63,042 nucleotides of DNA from Anaerolineales bacterium (lineage in GTDB: Bacteria; Chloroflexota; Anaerolineae; Anaerolineales; Villigracilaceae). Below, piece after piece: positions 9,467-17,842 of the stretch. Position 1 is the first letter of the stretch; each line of letters starts with the position of its first letter. The notes beneath the pieces were generated by a model, which did no database searches, was not told the origin of the DNA, and saw nothing but the letters and a program-made list of their open reading frames with translations. The translations under genes were made by a program, and so were the position numbers. The stretch spans positions 1 to 63,042 of the forward strand of contig JADGEO010000019.1 in the NCBI GenBank assembly GCA_016744335.1. Reading direction: 5' to 3'.

Positions 9467-9537
9467 CTTGCATAGGTACTTCCTGTGCTGGGAATAACGC
9501 AAGGAGCGAGATAAAAGTAGCTTTTTACAAGAGGTCT
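9467..9537 (-). repeat. Possible diverged copy of repeat family A
   Basis: The stretch ends in GCTTTTTACAAGAGGTCT and holds GCAAGGAGCGAGATAAAA, resembling the corresponding end of the two clear family A copies, and starts with CTTGCATAGGTAC. The middle is poorly conserved. Confidence 0.3.
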
Positions 9538-9546
9538 CTTTTTTCT

Positions 9547-10011
9547 TCAATGATGTCTCCTTATAGAGAGAAAATAAGCCAATGAAAAGATGACTACTGC
9601 AATCGCCGAGCCAAAAAAGAAAAGGTCGGTACCTCCATTCCAAACGACTACTTTGCCAAGAAAAAAGATGCCCAAAGCAACAATAACCACACCTATTAGG
9701 CTGTTTTTGAGGTCGTCAAAGCTGTTATACTCAAGCCAGTCTGGGAGAGGTAAATCATCATCGACAAAGAGGGAGTATAAACCCAAAGCGACCATATAGA
9801 AGACTGTGGCAAAGAGAAAAAAATCAATTATTTGAATCGACTCTACTGCCATCCCTTTTACCGATGTAGATTCTATAGGTTGTGCGAAGGTGGTTGAAAG
9901 CATTTTGAATGTGAGAACAGCCCCCTCAACGAATATCAATACCGACAAGACAAAAGAACTAATAGCGGCTATGATAAAAAGATAACGACTGGATGCAATT
10001 ATTTTTTTCAT
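9547..10011 (-). CDS. YqhA/UPF0114 family membrane protein
   Basis: A 154-residue integral membrane protein with about four helices (YLFIIAAISSFVLSVLIFVE; FFLFATVFYMVALGLYSL; LIGVVIVALGIFFLGKVVVW; FFFGSAIAVVIFSLAYFLSI) and the conserved DLKNSLIG loop typical of UPF0114. Function is unknown for the family. I start at ATG 10011, which follows AAGGAA, rather than an upstream TTG. The gene is alone on its strand. Confidence 0.75.
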   Translation of the reverse strand: MKKIIASSRYLFIIAAISSFVLSVLIFVEGAVLTFKMLSTTFAQPIESTSVKGMAVESIQIIDFFLFATVFYMVALGLYSLFVDDDLPLPDWLEYNSFDDLKNSLIGVVIVALGIFFLGKVVVWNGGTDLFFFGSAIAVVIFSLAYFLSIRRHH

Positions 10012-10193
10012 GGGCAATTTCCTTGTAGATTTTTCTTAGTTTAAGGTAAATGTTAAACTTGCTTATGATAAGCATATTATAATAGGATTTACATCTTAGG
10101 GTGGAACAATAAAGAACAAAATAAAAGAGTAGCTTGAAATCCAAGTCCATGCTAAACTCTTAGGGTAAATTTTCGTAAAAAGAGGAGCAAAAG

Positions 10194-12704
10194 ATGAAGA
10201 AATTGCGTGGACTCAAGCACCGTGAGATTCAATTAGACTTAGATTTATATAAAGTGCGTGTCCCCATTGCGGGCTTATCAGACGTTTCTTTGAGTGTTAT
10301 TGATATTAATCCCGAAGATGCAGAAGAGACAATTTTCTTTATGCACGGTTTCGCCGGTTGTGCCGAGACATGGGAATATCAGATCAATCATTTTGCACAC
10401 GAATACCGCGTCATTATTCCAGATTTGCGTGGGCATGGGCAAAGCGATGCGCCTTATTCACAATATACAATGGATGAGTTGATAGAAGACATCAACACCG
10501 TTGCCAACACACTCGACCTTCCCAAAAAATTTACCTTAGTGGGGCATTCTTTTGGTGGCTCAATCTGTATTGAATACGCCGCCGCACATCCTGAACGCTT
10601 GAAAAAAATGGTCCTAATTGCAACAGCCGGGGAATATCCGTTGCCCAAAAGTGCATCTTTACTTACTAAAATACCAGTTTCTGTTATTCGCCCTTTCTGG
10701 AAATATCGTCCCCGCTGGAATGCAGAAGTACATGTTTTGAAGCGAATGACACTCAATAATATGGGGATATGGAAGGCTTGGGACGCGCTTCCTAAAATCA
10801 CTACGCCTACGATGGTTTTAACGGGGCAATATGATAGCTATTTCCCACGTTGGACATTTGATCGCGTAAGTGAAGGCATTAAAGGGGCAGATATTATTGA
10901 TGTAGGGGCATCGAAACATAAAGTGCAATTAGAGCGGTCTGAAGCTGTTAACCGTGCAATAGACCGTTTTGTGCATGTAGGCACTAAAAAAGGTTCATGG
11001 CGTGCTGAAACCTTAGAGGAAAAACTATCACTTACGCGGCCATGGCTCAAAAGCTATGGAAAACACACCCCCATCACCAGCCCTATTCCGCGCCAGCCAC
11101 TGTATAAATTTCTTGAAGCCAGTGCAGACCGCATCCCCAAACAAAAAGCTACACTTTTTTATGGAGAATCGTTAAGCTATCAACAATTAGACCAGCGCGT
11201 TAACCAATTTGCTCATGCACTGCATGGGCTAGGTGTTAGACACGGCGACCGAGTCATGATCACGATGCCCAACCTGCCACAGATGATTATTGCCTATTAT
11301 GCCACGCTCAAAATTGGTGGCATTATTGTTTTGCCGAATCCAGATGCAAACGGGAAGCAGATTTTAGCGCAAGTAAAAGAAACAGGCGCAAAAGTTTTTA
11401 TTACTTTAAAAGACTATGCTAATTTAGCCAATAGAGTCCGAGAAAATACGCAAGCAAAGGTCGTTTTAGCTGATTATAAACATGTAGTTTCACCACATGT
11501 TTATAAAGAATTACAAGCTCGTTGGGAAAAGTTAGGGTTGCATTCAGGGGAAAAACTTCCGTGGATAGACGATGCCCAAACAATGGAGCGTCTTATGCTA
11601 GACACACCTAAAGAACGCCCCAATTTCGACGTAAAATGCAACGACACTGCCGCCATTCTCTTCACAAGTGGCACCACAGATGAACCCAAAGGCGTAGAGC
11701 TTACTCATAGAAATCTAGTCGCCAACGCCCTCCAAACCCGCCATTGGATTCCTGATGTAAAGTTTGGCAAAGAGGTCTTTTTATCGGTTCTCCCCCTCCT
11801 TCACAGCTACGGCATGACCACTGCCATGAATATCCCCATAGTTATCGGCGCAACCATTATTTTGCTCCCTGTTTTTGAATTACAACAGGTTTTGGACCAT
11901 ATTAAAGAATATAAACCCAGTGTTTTCCCCGGTGTTCCTTCTATTTATTCAGCCATCAATTCTGCGCCCAATGTTCGAGAATATGGGTTGCATTCCATCA
12001 AAGCCTGCATTAGTGGTGCGGCACCTCTCCCCGTAGAAGTACAAGAGGCTTTCGAGAAACTAACTCGTGGGCGCTTAGTGGAAGGCTACGGATTAACTGA
12101 AACTTCCCCTGTGACCCATGCTAACCCAATGGTCAGCAATGAAACAAAGGGCGGGACGATTGGCGTGCCCATCCCGAATACCGATGCGAAAATCATCGAC
12201 CTGATTAAAAATAAAGACCTGCCACCAGGGCAGGTTGGCGAGCTACTTGTTCGAGGACCGCAGGTGATGAAGGGATACTGGCAAGCTGAAAATGCGGACG
12301 CTCCGCCCGATTCGCCCTTAACCGATGGTTGGTTGCGGACTGGAGACGTTGCCGTGATGGACGCGGATGGATACTTCAAAATTATCAGTCGTAAACGAGA
12401 CACTATCATGGCGGGTGAGTTTAGCGTTTATCCGCGTGACGTGGAAGAAGTCTTATATGAAAATTCTAAAGTTTTAGAAGTGGCGGTTGTGGGCATTAAG
12501 CGCAAAGGTTGGTTGAGCAAAAAGGTTAAAGCCTATGTTGTGCCACGTCCTGGAACAACGCTTTCTGAAGAAGAGTTGATGGAGTTATGCCATAAACGCT
12601 TGGACGAATATGCCGTACCCTGGGAGATTGAGTTTAGAGAAGAACTCCCCAAATCTTTTGTTGGCAAAGTGCTCCGAAGAATGTTGGTTGAGGAACAGGC
12701 TTAA
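10194..12704 (+). CDS. Fusion: alpha/beta hydrolase + acyl-CoA/acyl-AMP ligase
   Basis: An 836-residue two-domain enzyme. Residues ~35-265 form an alpha/beta hydrolase with the nucleophile elbow GHSFGG and FMHGFAG. Residues ~300-836 form an ANL-superfamily AMP-binding enzyme: FTSGTTDEPKGVELTH is the P-loop, GYGLTETSP is the A5 motif, TGDVAVMD is A7, and LPKSFVGKVLRR holds the A10 lysine. The ligase domain would activate a carboxylic acid as an acyl-adenylate and pass it to CoA or another acceptor. Similar hydrolase-ligase fusions are known as OleBC in actinobacterial long-chain olefin synthesis. No OleA or OleD is seen nearby, so this could equally be a fatty-acid CoA ligase with a thioesterase-like partner. 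GAGGAG precedes the ATG. Confidence 0.85.
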   Translation: MKKLRGLKHREIQLDLDLYKVRVPIAGLSDVSLSVIDINPEDAEETIFFMHGFAGCAETWEYQINHFAHEYRVIIPDLRGHGQSDAPYSQYTMDELIEDINTVANTLDLPKKFTLVGHSFGGSICIEYAAAHPERLKKMVLIATAGEYPLPKSASLLTKIPVSVIRPFWKYRPRWNAEVHVLKRMTLNNMGIWKAWDALPKITTPTMVLTGQYDSYFPRWTFDRVSEGIKGADIIDVGASKHKVQLERSEAVNRAIDRFVHVGTKKGSWRAETLEEKLSLTRPWLKSYGKHTPITSPIPRQPLYKFLEASADRIPKQKATLFYGESLSYQQLDQRVNQFAHALHGLGVRHGDRVMITMPNLPQMIIAYYATLKIGGIIVLPNPDANGKQILAQVKETGAKVFITLKDYANLANRVRENTQAKVVLADYKHVVSPHVYKELQARWEKLGLHSGEKLPWIDDAQTMERLMLDTPKERPNFDVKCNDTAAILFTSGTTDEPKGVELTHRNLVANALQTRHWIPDVKFGKEVFLSVLPLLHSYGMTTAMNIPIVIGATIILLPVFELQQVLDHIKEYKPSVFPGVPSIYSAINSAPNVREYGLHSIKACISGAAPLPVEVQEAFEKLTRGRLVEGYGLTETSPVTHANPMVSNETKGGTIGVPIPNTDAKIIDLIKNKDLPPGQVGELLVRGPQVMKGYWQAENADAPPDSPLTDGWLRTGDVAVMDADGYFKIISRKRDTIMAGEFSVYPRDVEEVLYENSKVLEVAVVGIKRKGWLSKKVKAYVVPRPGTTLSEEELMELCHKRLDEYAVPWEIEFREELPKSFVGKVLRRMLVEEQA

Positions 12705-12731
12705 CTTTCAGAAGTTGTGTGACCCTAAAAT

Positions 12732-13448
12732 ATGAATAAAAAATTAGTTTTGCGTATTGCAATAATAACGAGCACAATTGTATTCATTCTCTTTGGTATA
12801 GCACTCTGGCTAAAGCCAGAATGGCTAATTTCTCACCTGAGAAAAAAATCTCCTGCTGTGCTTTATTCAATTGAAACAGATGAGAAAGTAGTTGCCCTCA
12901 CCATTGATGATGGTCCCGATGCTTGTGGGTCTCCAAAAATTTTAGATATTCTTGCAAAATATGATGCCCACGCCACCTTTTTCCTAATTTCAAGCCATAT
13001 TGAAGGCAACGAAGAATATGTTGAACGGATGGTGGCAGAGGGGCATGAGTTAGGCAATCATCTCACTGAAGATAAGCCAAGCATTTCGCTAACCAACGAA
13101 GAGTTTGAGCAAGAGTTGCTAGAGGCTGATGCCGCAATTTCTGAATACGCAAAGTCAAAATGGTTTCGCCCTGGCTCAGGCTGGTATAACGATGAAATGC
13201 TTGCCACAATTGAAAAATATAACTATCAATGTGCCTTGGGTAATGTTTATCCCTATGACCCACAAATTAGCATTTATTGGTTTGCCGCTTATTATATTCT
13301 GGGCAATACTAAGCCAGGCTCGGTAATTGTCTTACACGATTACAACAGACGCGGAGGGCGTACCGCAAAAGCACTCGAAATTATTTTGCCTAAATTACAA
13401 GAGCAAGGGTATAAAGTGGTCACTTTATCTGAATTGGTAGGGGAATAG
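12732..13448 (+). CDS. Polysaccharide deacetylase (NodB domain), membrane-anchored
   Basis: A 238-residue protein with an N-terminal signal anchor (residues ~5-27) and a carbohydrate esterase 4/NodB domain. The catalytic Asp motif is LTIDDGPDA. The metal-binding region reads GHELGNHLTED, having only the first histidine of the usual H(S/T)xxH pair. RPGSGWYNDEM matches motif 3 and VIVLHDY matches the late histidine motif. Members remove acetyl groups from chitin-like oligosaccharides or peptidoglycan outside the cell. The HLTED variant occurs in a subset of homologues, so activity may be retained with another ligand. The gene lies 27 nt after the fusion ligase and may be co-transcribed. Confidence 0.8.
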   Translation: MNKKLVLRIAIITSTIVFILFGIALWLKPEWLISHLRKKSPAVLYSIETDEKVVALTIDDGPDACGSPKILDILAKYDAHATFFLISSHIEGNEEYVERMVAEGHELGNHLTEDKPSISLTNEEFEQELLEADAAISEYAKSKWFRPGSGWYNDEMLATIEKYNYQCALGNVYPYDPQISIYWFAAYYILGNTKPGSVIVLHDYNRRGGRTAKALEIILPKLQEQGYKVVTLSELVGE

Positions 13449-13610
13449 TTACACAAGACACTCGGTTTTCGTTTGCCACAATCCCCATTTCTGCAAGCGT
13501 GAGAATATAAAGCCTCGTGAAGAAAAAAACTTAGCGCAGTAAGGCTCACGTTCCTGCGTTAAGCAATTTTCCCTTAGAACTAGGGAAAATGAGTGACTAC
13601 TATTCTAGTT

Positions 13611-13770
13611 ACCTGACAGTTTGATAAAAGAAGCGCATAGTTGCTTGAGTAGGCGATGCCTTTTGCCGTATCGAAACCAACGGCATATATAAATTCGGCT
13701 ATTTCGTGGTTTCGATACGCCCTCCGCTACCGCTGCGGACTACTCAACCACCTTCAAAAATGGAACAGCC
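13611..13770. repeat. MITE-like repeat family B, copy 1
   Basis: An imperfect palindrome with outer ACCTGACAGTTT, then TTGAGTAGGCGATGC, an inner pair CGTATCGAAACCA/TGGTTTCGATACG, and CTACTCAACCA near the right end. The same order of blocks recurs at 51145-51330 and 56947-57120. Confidence 0.8.
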
Positions 13771-13784
13771 AAGTAGTTAGTCTA

Positions 13785-14801
13785 CTATTTAGAAAGAACT
13801 GCTCTAACCACAAATCTATTCACACCCCCAAACTTATATTTATAACGCTCATCGCCGCGCATAAAATCGAATTCGGTGCGGTTATTTTTATTTGCCCATT
13901 CAAGCAAATGACCAAGCAAAACCCACCCTGCTGATAAATCTCTAAACTTTAAATTCATTCCTGAGTTATAAACCCAAATACGGTTGCCATAATCAAAGTT
14001 GAGATAACCTGCCGCTTTTTCCCCATCTACCTCAAGAAAGGCAAGTTGTAGCCAACCTGCCTCAAATGCGGCATGGATGGTAGCCTTCATCTGTGATTTC
14101 ATCAAACTGGTCAAGAAAGCCTGTTTAGCGGGGTCTTGTGCCATTAATTGACAGCAGGCTTCGATATTTTTATCTAATTTTTCAGGATCGTCTACGATAT
14201 ACCATGTCACTTCACGCTCATCTGCCGCGGCGCGGCGCATTTTACGGCGTATTTCGTGGCGTTGTTTCTTTTTGATCCCCATCAGATATTCATCAAAATT
14301 GCCAGGAAGTTTGACATAGGGCGCAGGCTGGAGGGTTTCTTGTGCAAAGCCCCACCCGCGAGATTTTGCTTCTTCTTCAAGAAGAAGCAAAGAAGCAGAA
14401 TCTTCAACAAGATTTTGCAGGTCAAGTGATTCCCAACTTAGGGTATTCTGAGTATCAAGAAAATCTAATAAGCCAGACAGGAATTCAGCCAAATCATCTT
14501 CTCGGACGATAAAATCGAGAAAGTCTGAGATTTCTACACTGCCCAAAAAGAGTAGTTTTTGTGCCCCCTCATGCGTGGTCAAAAATAAGGGGGCAATGCC
14601 AACCAAATCGCCATCACGATATGCGGTAACGATGGCAAGCTCACCAGCATCCCATTCACCGCCACCAAGTGAAGCCCACCAAGCCAGCAGATATTCATGT
14701 CGCAAAAAGGGGAAGTTGGCAATGCTATCGGCTAAAAGTCCATTCCATTTATGGGTAAGTGTCTTGAAATCTTCAAGGGTGCTTATGAGTCTATATTTCA
14801 T
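13785..14801 (-). CDS. GNAT-fold acyltransferase (BioF2-like / FemX-like)
   Basis: A 338-residue soluble protein of the Acetyltransf_6 (BioF2-like, tandem GNAT) type. Visible segments are WASLGGGEWDAGEL, PLFLTTHEG, YLMGIKKKQRHEIRRKMRRA (basic helix typical of this family) and the C-terminal acyl-donor region GWVLLGHLLEWANKNN followed by FDFMRGDERYKYKFGG. Relatives transfer acyl or aminoacyl groups in polysaccharide or cell-wall synthesis. The start follows GGGAG. It is followed upstream on the same strand by the MaoC gene, 15 nt away, so the pair is probably one operon with maoC first. Confidence 0.8.
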   Translation of the reverse strand: MKYRLISTLEDFKTLTHKWNGLLADSIANFPFLRHEYLLAWWASLGGGEWDAGELAIVTAYRDGDLVGIAPLFLTTHEGAQKLLFLGSVEISDFLDFIVREDDLAEFLSGLLDFLDTQNTLSWESLDLQNLVEDSASLLLLEEEAKSRGWGFAQETLQPAPYVKLPGNFDEYLMGIKKKQRHEIRRKMRRAAADEREVTWYIVDDPEKLDKNIEACCQLMAQDPAKQAFLTSLMKSQMKATIHAAFEAGWLQLAFLEVDGEKAAGYLNFDYGNRIWVYNSGMNLKFRDLSAGWVLLGHLLEWANKNNRTEFDFMRGDERYKYKFGGVNRFVVRAVLSK

Positions 14802-14816
14802 TTTTATGCTCCCTTT

Positions 14817-15287
14817 TTACGCTGGTTTGCCCATCACCAAAACAGACCAAACACCTTTCATCACGGTTACGCCTTCTTGATTTTGTACATCAAATTTCAA
14901 GTCAACTTTTCCACCACCCACACGCCGCATGGCTTTTGTCTCGATAATTTCCATCTCAACGTGAATGGTATCGCCGAGATAAACGGGCTTGGTGAATTTC
15001 CACGAAAGAATTTCTCGAAAAGCCATCACTGTGCCTTCTAAAACACCCGTGCGAAGGGCTAAACCAGAAGCTATAGAAAGCCCAAGCAAGCCATGAGCCA
15101 CGCGTGCCCCGAAGGGGGTTTTTTCCGCGTAGGGCGCGTCGGTATGAATCCGATTAAAATCGCCAGAGAGACCGGCAAATCCCACCACATCGCTTTCTGT
15201 AATTGTGCGTCCAGGAGAAACCATTTTTTGCCCCACTTCAAATTCTTCAAAATATAAACCGCGCGCGGCGGGCATCGTTTTACTCAT
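14817..15287 (-). CDS. MaoC-like dehydratase (hot-dog fold)
   Basis: A 156-residue (R)-specific enoyl-CoA hydratase-like protein. The catalytic Asp and His lie in the segment GLSGDFNRIHTDAPYA, followed by FGARVAHGLLGLS, the signature of the MaoC family. It would hydrate or dehydrate a 3-hydroxyacyl thioester. AAGGAG precedes the start. It is the first gene of a probable two-gene minus-strand operon with the GNAT protein and is divergent from the glycosidase gene. Confidence 0.88.
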   Translation of the reverse strand: MSKTMPAARGLYFEEFEVGQKMVSPGRTITESDVVGFAGLSGDFNRIHTDAPYAEKTPFGARVAHGLLGLSIASGLALRTGVLEGTVMAFREILSWKFTKPVYLGDTIHVEMEIIETKAMRRVGGGKVDLKFDVQNQEGVTVMKGVWSVLVMGKPA

Positions 15288-15333
15288 TATTAGCTCCTTA
15301 TCTCTAACATTTTGCTGATTTTAGCACAAACCC

Positions 15334-15362
15334 TGTCAAGCTACCCAAAATTATCGTACAAT
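15334..15362 (+). promoter_or_regulatory. Predicted leaderless promoter of the GH63-like gene
   Basis: TACAAT at 15357-15362 is 6 nt before the ATG; a weak TGTCAA -35 lies 17 bp further upstream. No Shine-Dalgarno is present before the gene. Confidence 0.5.
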
Positions 15363-15368
15363 AGCCCC

Positions 15369-17741
15369 ATGCAAAAATGGAATCTTGGTGCAACTGACCC
15401 GCTTTCTTTAACACTGGCAACAGACTCTCGTTTCTCTGTGCCCGATTATGGCAACGACCATATTTGGGAGATAGAAATGGCGGGCGGTGAACCTGCTGGA
15501 ATAAACTTAAGGACGACTTATGGACTGCGCGCGCGGTCTATGCGCGTTTATCCTTGCTTTAGCGAGGGCGATATCTCGGTCTGTGACCCCGCCGACTTTC
15601 TTAAACCGCCGCGTGTGACCGCTTTTTATGCTAGTTTTTTGGAGATTAGCTTTTCACCATTAAAAGACCTCAACGTCACACTTGAGTATTGGGTTCCTGA
15701 TTCACATACGGTTAGTAGCCGCATTAGCGTCAACGATCGTAGTGCAAAAGAACGCAAAATCGGAATCGAATTAGCCGCCGTTTTATCGCCCCTAGATGGG
15801 GAGATTTTTCAGCCTGAGCAGATGCAAGGCGTTAATATTTTAGCGGGTAAAACAGGCAATCTTTCCCCTCTCATCTTTCTTACAGGGGGACCCGCGCACG
15901 GCACAGCCCCTCAACCCTCTCTTAACCTGAAATTTACGCTTGAACCAGGTGGAAAACGCCAGTTTACTTGGGCGCAAGCCGCGTTAAAAGAAAAAGAAGC
16001 CTCTTTTGAGATGGCGCGCAAAACCCTCACTCGTTCTTGGGATGCAGAACGCGCCTGCATAGAGCTAACCAATACCAGCGAAACGATAGAAATAGAAACC
16101 GGCGATAAAAACTGGGATACAGCTTTTGCCCTTAGCCAGCAATCTGCATTTCGCTTGCTTTTTGGTGCCAATGAAGAACTTCCGAACCAGAGTTTTGTGA
16201 ATGCACGCCAGCCCGATCATGGCAATTCACTTAGAGGAGACGGCAAAGATTATTCTGCTAACTGGAGCGGTCAAACGCCCTTAGAGAGTTATTATCTCGC
16301 TAATTTATTGCCCGCTCGCCCTGATTTAGGACAGGGGTTTATAAAAAACTTTATTGCTCAGCAAGATAATGAAGGCAATATAGACCACAAAGTCGGTTTA
16401 GCAGGGCAACGCAGTAAAATTTTGGCTACGCCATTCTTGGCTTCTACCACTTGGAAACTTTATGAAAAGAGCCAAGATAAAGAATTTCTTACAGATGTAT
16501 ACCCCACTTTACAAAAATTCTTTTGGGCGTGGTTCTCCCCTGAACACGACCGCAATCATGATACCTTGCCCGAGTGGGATCATCCATTACAAAGCGGATT
16601 TGAAAATCACCCGCTTTTCAGCTTTTGGCATCCGTGGGCGCGCGGTGTAGATATTTCTACTGTTCACAGTCCTTCACTTTTTGCCGCACTCTATGGCGAA
16701 GCACAAGCTCTCATTAAAATTAGCCATATTGTGGGTAAAAAAAATGATATAACTGTGTTGAAAGCACAAATAGACCTTCTTCAACAAGGCTTAGCAAAAT
16801 GCTGGGAGCCGCGTATATCTGCCTTTAAATATATAGACAGAGACAGTGGCTTAGCTCAACGTGGCAAAGTTATTATTCGGGAAACAGGGAGCGGAGAGAT
16901 AAAGCTCAAAGAAAAGTTTGAGAAGGCAATTCGTGTTCAAATTGAAATAAAACCAAAAGATAAATCTACGCGCCGCCCTACGGCTGAAATTACTGAATTT
17001 GTCACCAAAGTTGGCGATGATGAGTTTCTCTCTGCACTCGATTTTAAACCCACCGATGGTGGAGCCGTTGCTACAAGTAAAAAAGTATTTAGCAAAATTG
17101 GCAAAATTACAATAGATGATATTGGAGATGAAGATAAGGTCATCATTCGCTCTGTAGATTTGCGCACTGAAGACCATACCCAGCTTTTGCCCCTTTGGGC
17201 AGAGATGATGGATGAAAACCAGGCTCGAACGCTCGTATCTCGAACTGTGTGTGATGCCGAAAGGTTTAAGCGTCCCTTTGGCTTGCCTGCCTGCCCCAAA
17301 CCGCCAACAAAAACCGCTGAAGCAACTTGCCTCAGCGTTCACCTACCGTGGAATCTTTTGATAGCAGAGGGATTGTTGGCGTATGGATATAAAGAGGAAG
17401 CTACGCGTCTTTATGCTCGGCTAATGAACGCTATTATTCAAAATTTAAAAGATAATAATGCTTTTTATGAAAATTATAATGCCGAAGTTGGCACAGGGCT
17501 TGGGGAAAGAAATGCACTGGTTGGCTTGGTTCCACTAGGATTATTTTTAGAGATACTAGGTGTGCGTATTCTCTCAGACAAAAAGGTGCGCTTAGAGGGT
17601 GAAAACCCCTTCCCTTGGGCAGTGAGGGTGCGCTACCGCGGCTTGGATATTAAACGGGAGATGACCGAGACGCTAATCACCTTTCCTAACGGCAAGCAAG
17701 TTCAAATCACGGACGTCTCGCCCTGTCTGGTATCCATCTAA
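15369..17741 (+). CDS. GH63-like (alpha/alpha)6-barrel glycoside hydrolase
   Basis: A 790-residue soluble protein. The N-terminal ~250 residues form a beta-sandwich; the remainder is a helical toroid like GH63/GH37/amylo-alpha-1,6-glucosidase enzymes. Recognisable barrel segments are ANWSGQTPLESYYLANLL, LPEWDHPLQSGFENHP (likely catalytic Asp), LSVHLPWNLLIAEGLLAYG and ENYNAEVGTGLGERNAL (likely catalytic Glu near the C-terminus). Between residues ~520 and 610 a beta-rich, Lys/Glu-rich insert interrupts the barrel. Substrate is unknown; mannosylglycerate, glucosylglycerate or oligosaccharides are options for this clan. The ATG at 15369 is chosen over an upstream one because of the TACAAT box between them. 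Confidence 0.75.
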   Translation: MQKWNLGATDPLSLTLATDSRFSVPDYGNDHIWEIEMAGGEPAGINLRTTYGLRARSMRVYPCFSEGDISVCDPADFLKPPRVTAFYASFLEISFSPLKDLNVTLEYWVPDSHTVSSRISVNDRSAKERKIGIELAAVLSPLDGEIFQPEQMQGVNILAGKTGNLSPLIFLTGGPAHGTAPQPSLNLKFTLEPGGKRQFTWAQAALKEKEASFEMARKTLTRSWDAERACIELTNTSETIEIETGDKNWDTAFALSQQSAFRLLFGANEELPNQSFVNARQPDHGNSLRGDGKDYSANWSGQTPLESYYLANLLPARPDLGQGFIKNFIAQQDNEGNIDHKVGLAGQRSKILATPFLASTTWKLYEKSQDKEFLTDVYPTLQKFFWAWFSPEHDRNHDTLPEWDHPLQSGFENHPLFSFWHPWARGVDISTVHSPSLFAALYGEAQALIKISHIVGKKNDITVLKAQIDLLQQGLAKCWEPRISAFKYIDRDSGLAQRGKVIIRETGSGEIKLKEKFEKAIRVQIEIKPKDKSTRRPTAEITEFVTKVGDDEFLSALDFKPTDGGAVATSKKVFSKIGKITIDDIGDEDKVIIRSVDLRTEDHTQLLPLWAEMMDENQARTLVSRTVCDAERFKRPFGLPACPKPPTKTAEATCLSVHLPWNLLIAEGLLAYGYKEEATRLYARLMNAIIQNLKDNNAFYENYNAEVGTGLGERNALVGLVPLGLFLEILGVRILSDKKVRLEGENPFPWAVRVRYRGLDIKREMTETLITFPNGKQVQITDVSPCLVSI

Positions 17742-17842
17742 AGAGGGCAGACAAGACATCAATCTTAAGTTATTAAAAAACTTTATATAAGGTTTTGACT
17801 TATTTTTTAAAATAATATGTGGCTAGAAAAGAGAGAAAGTTT

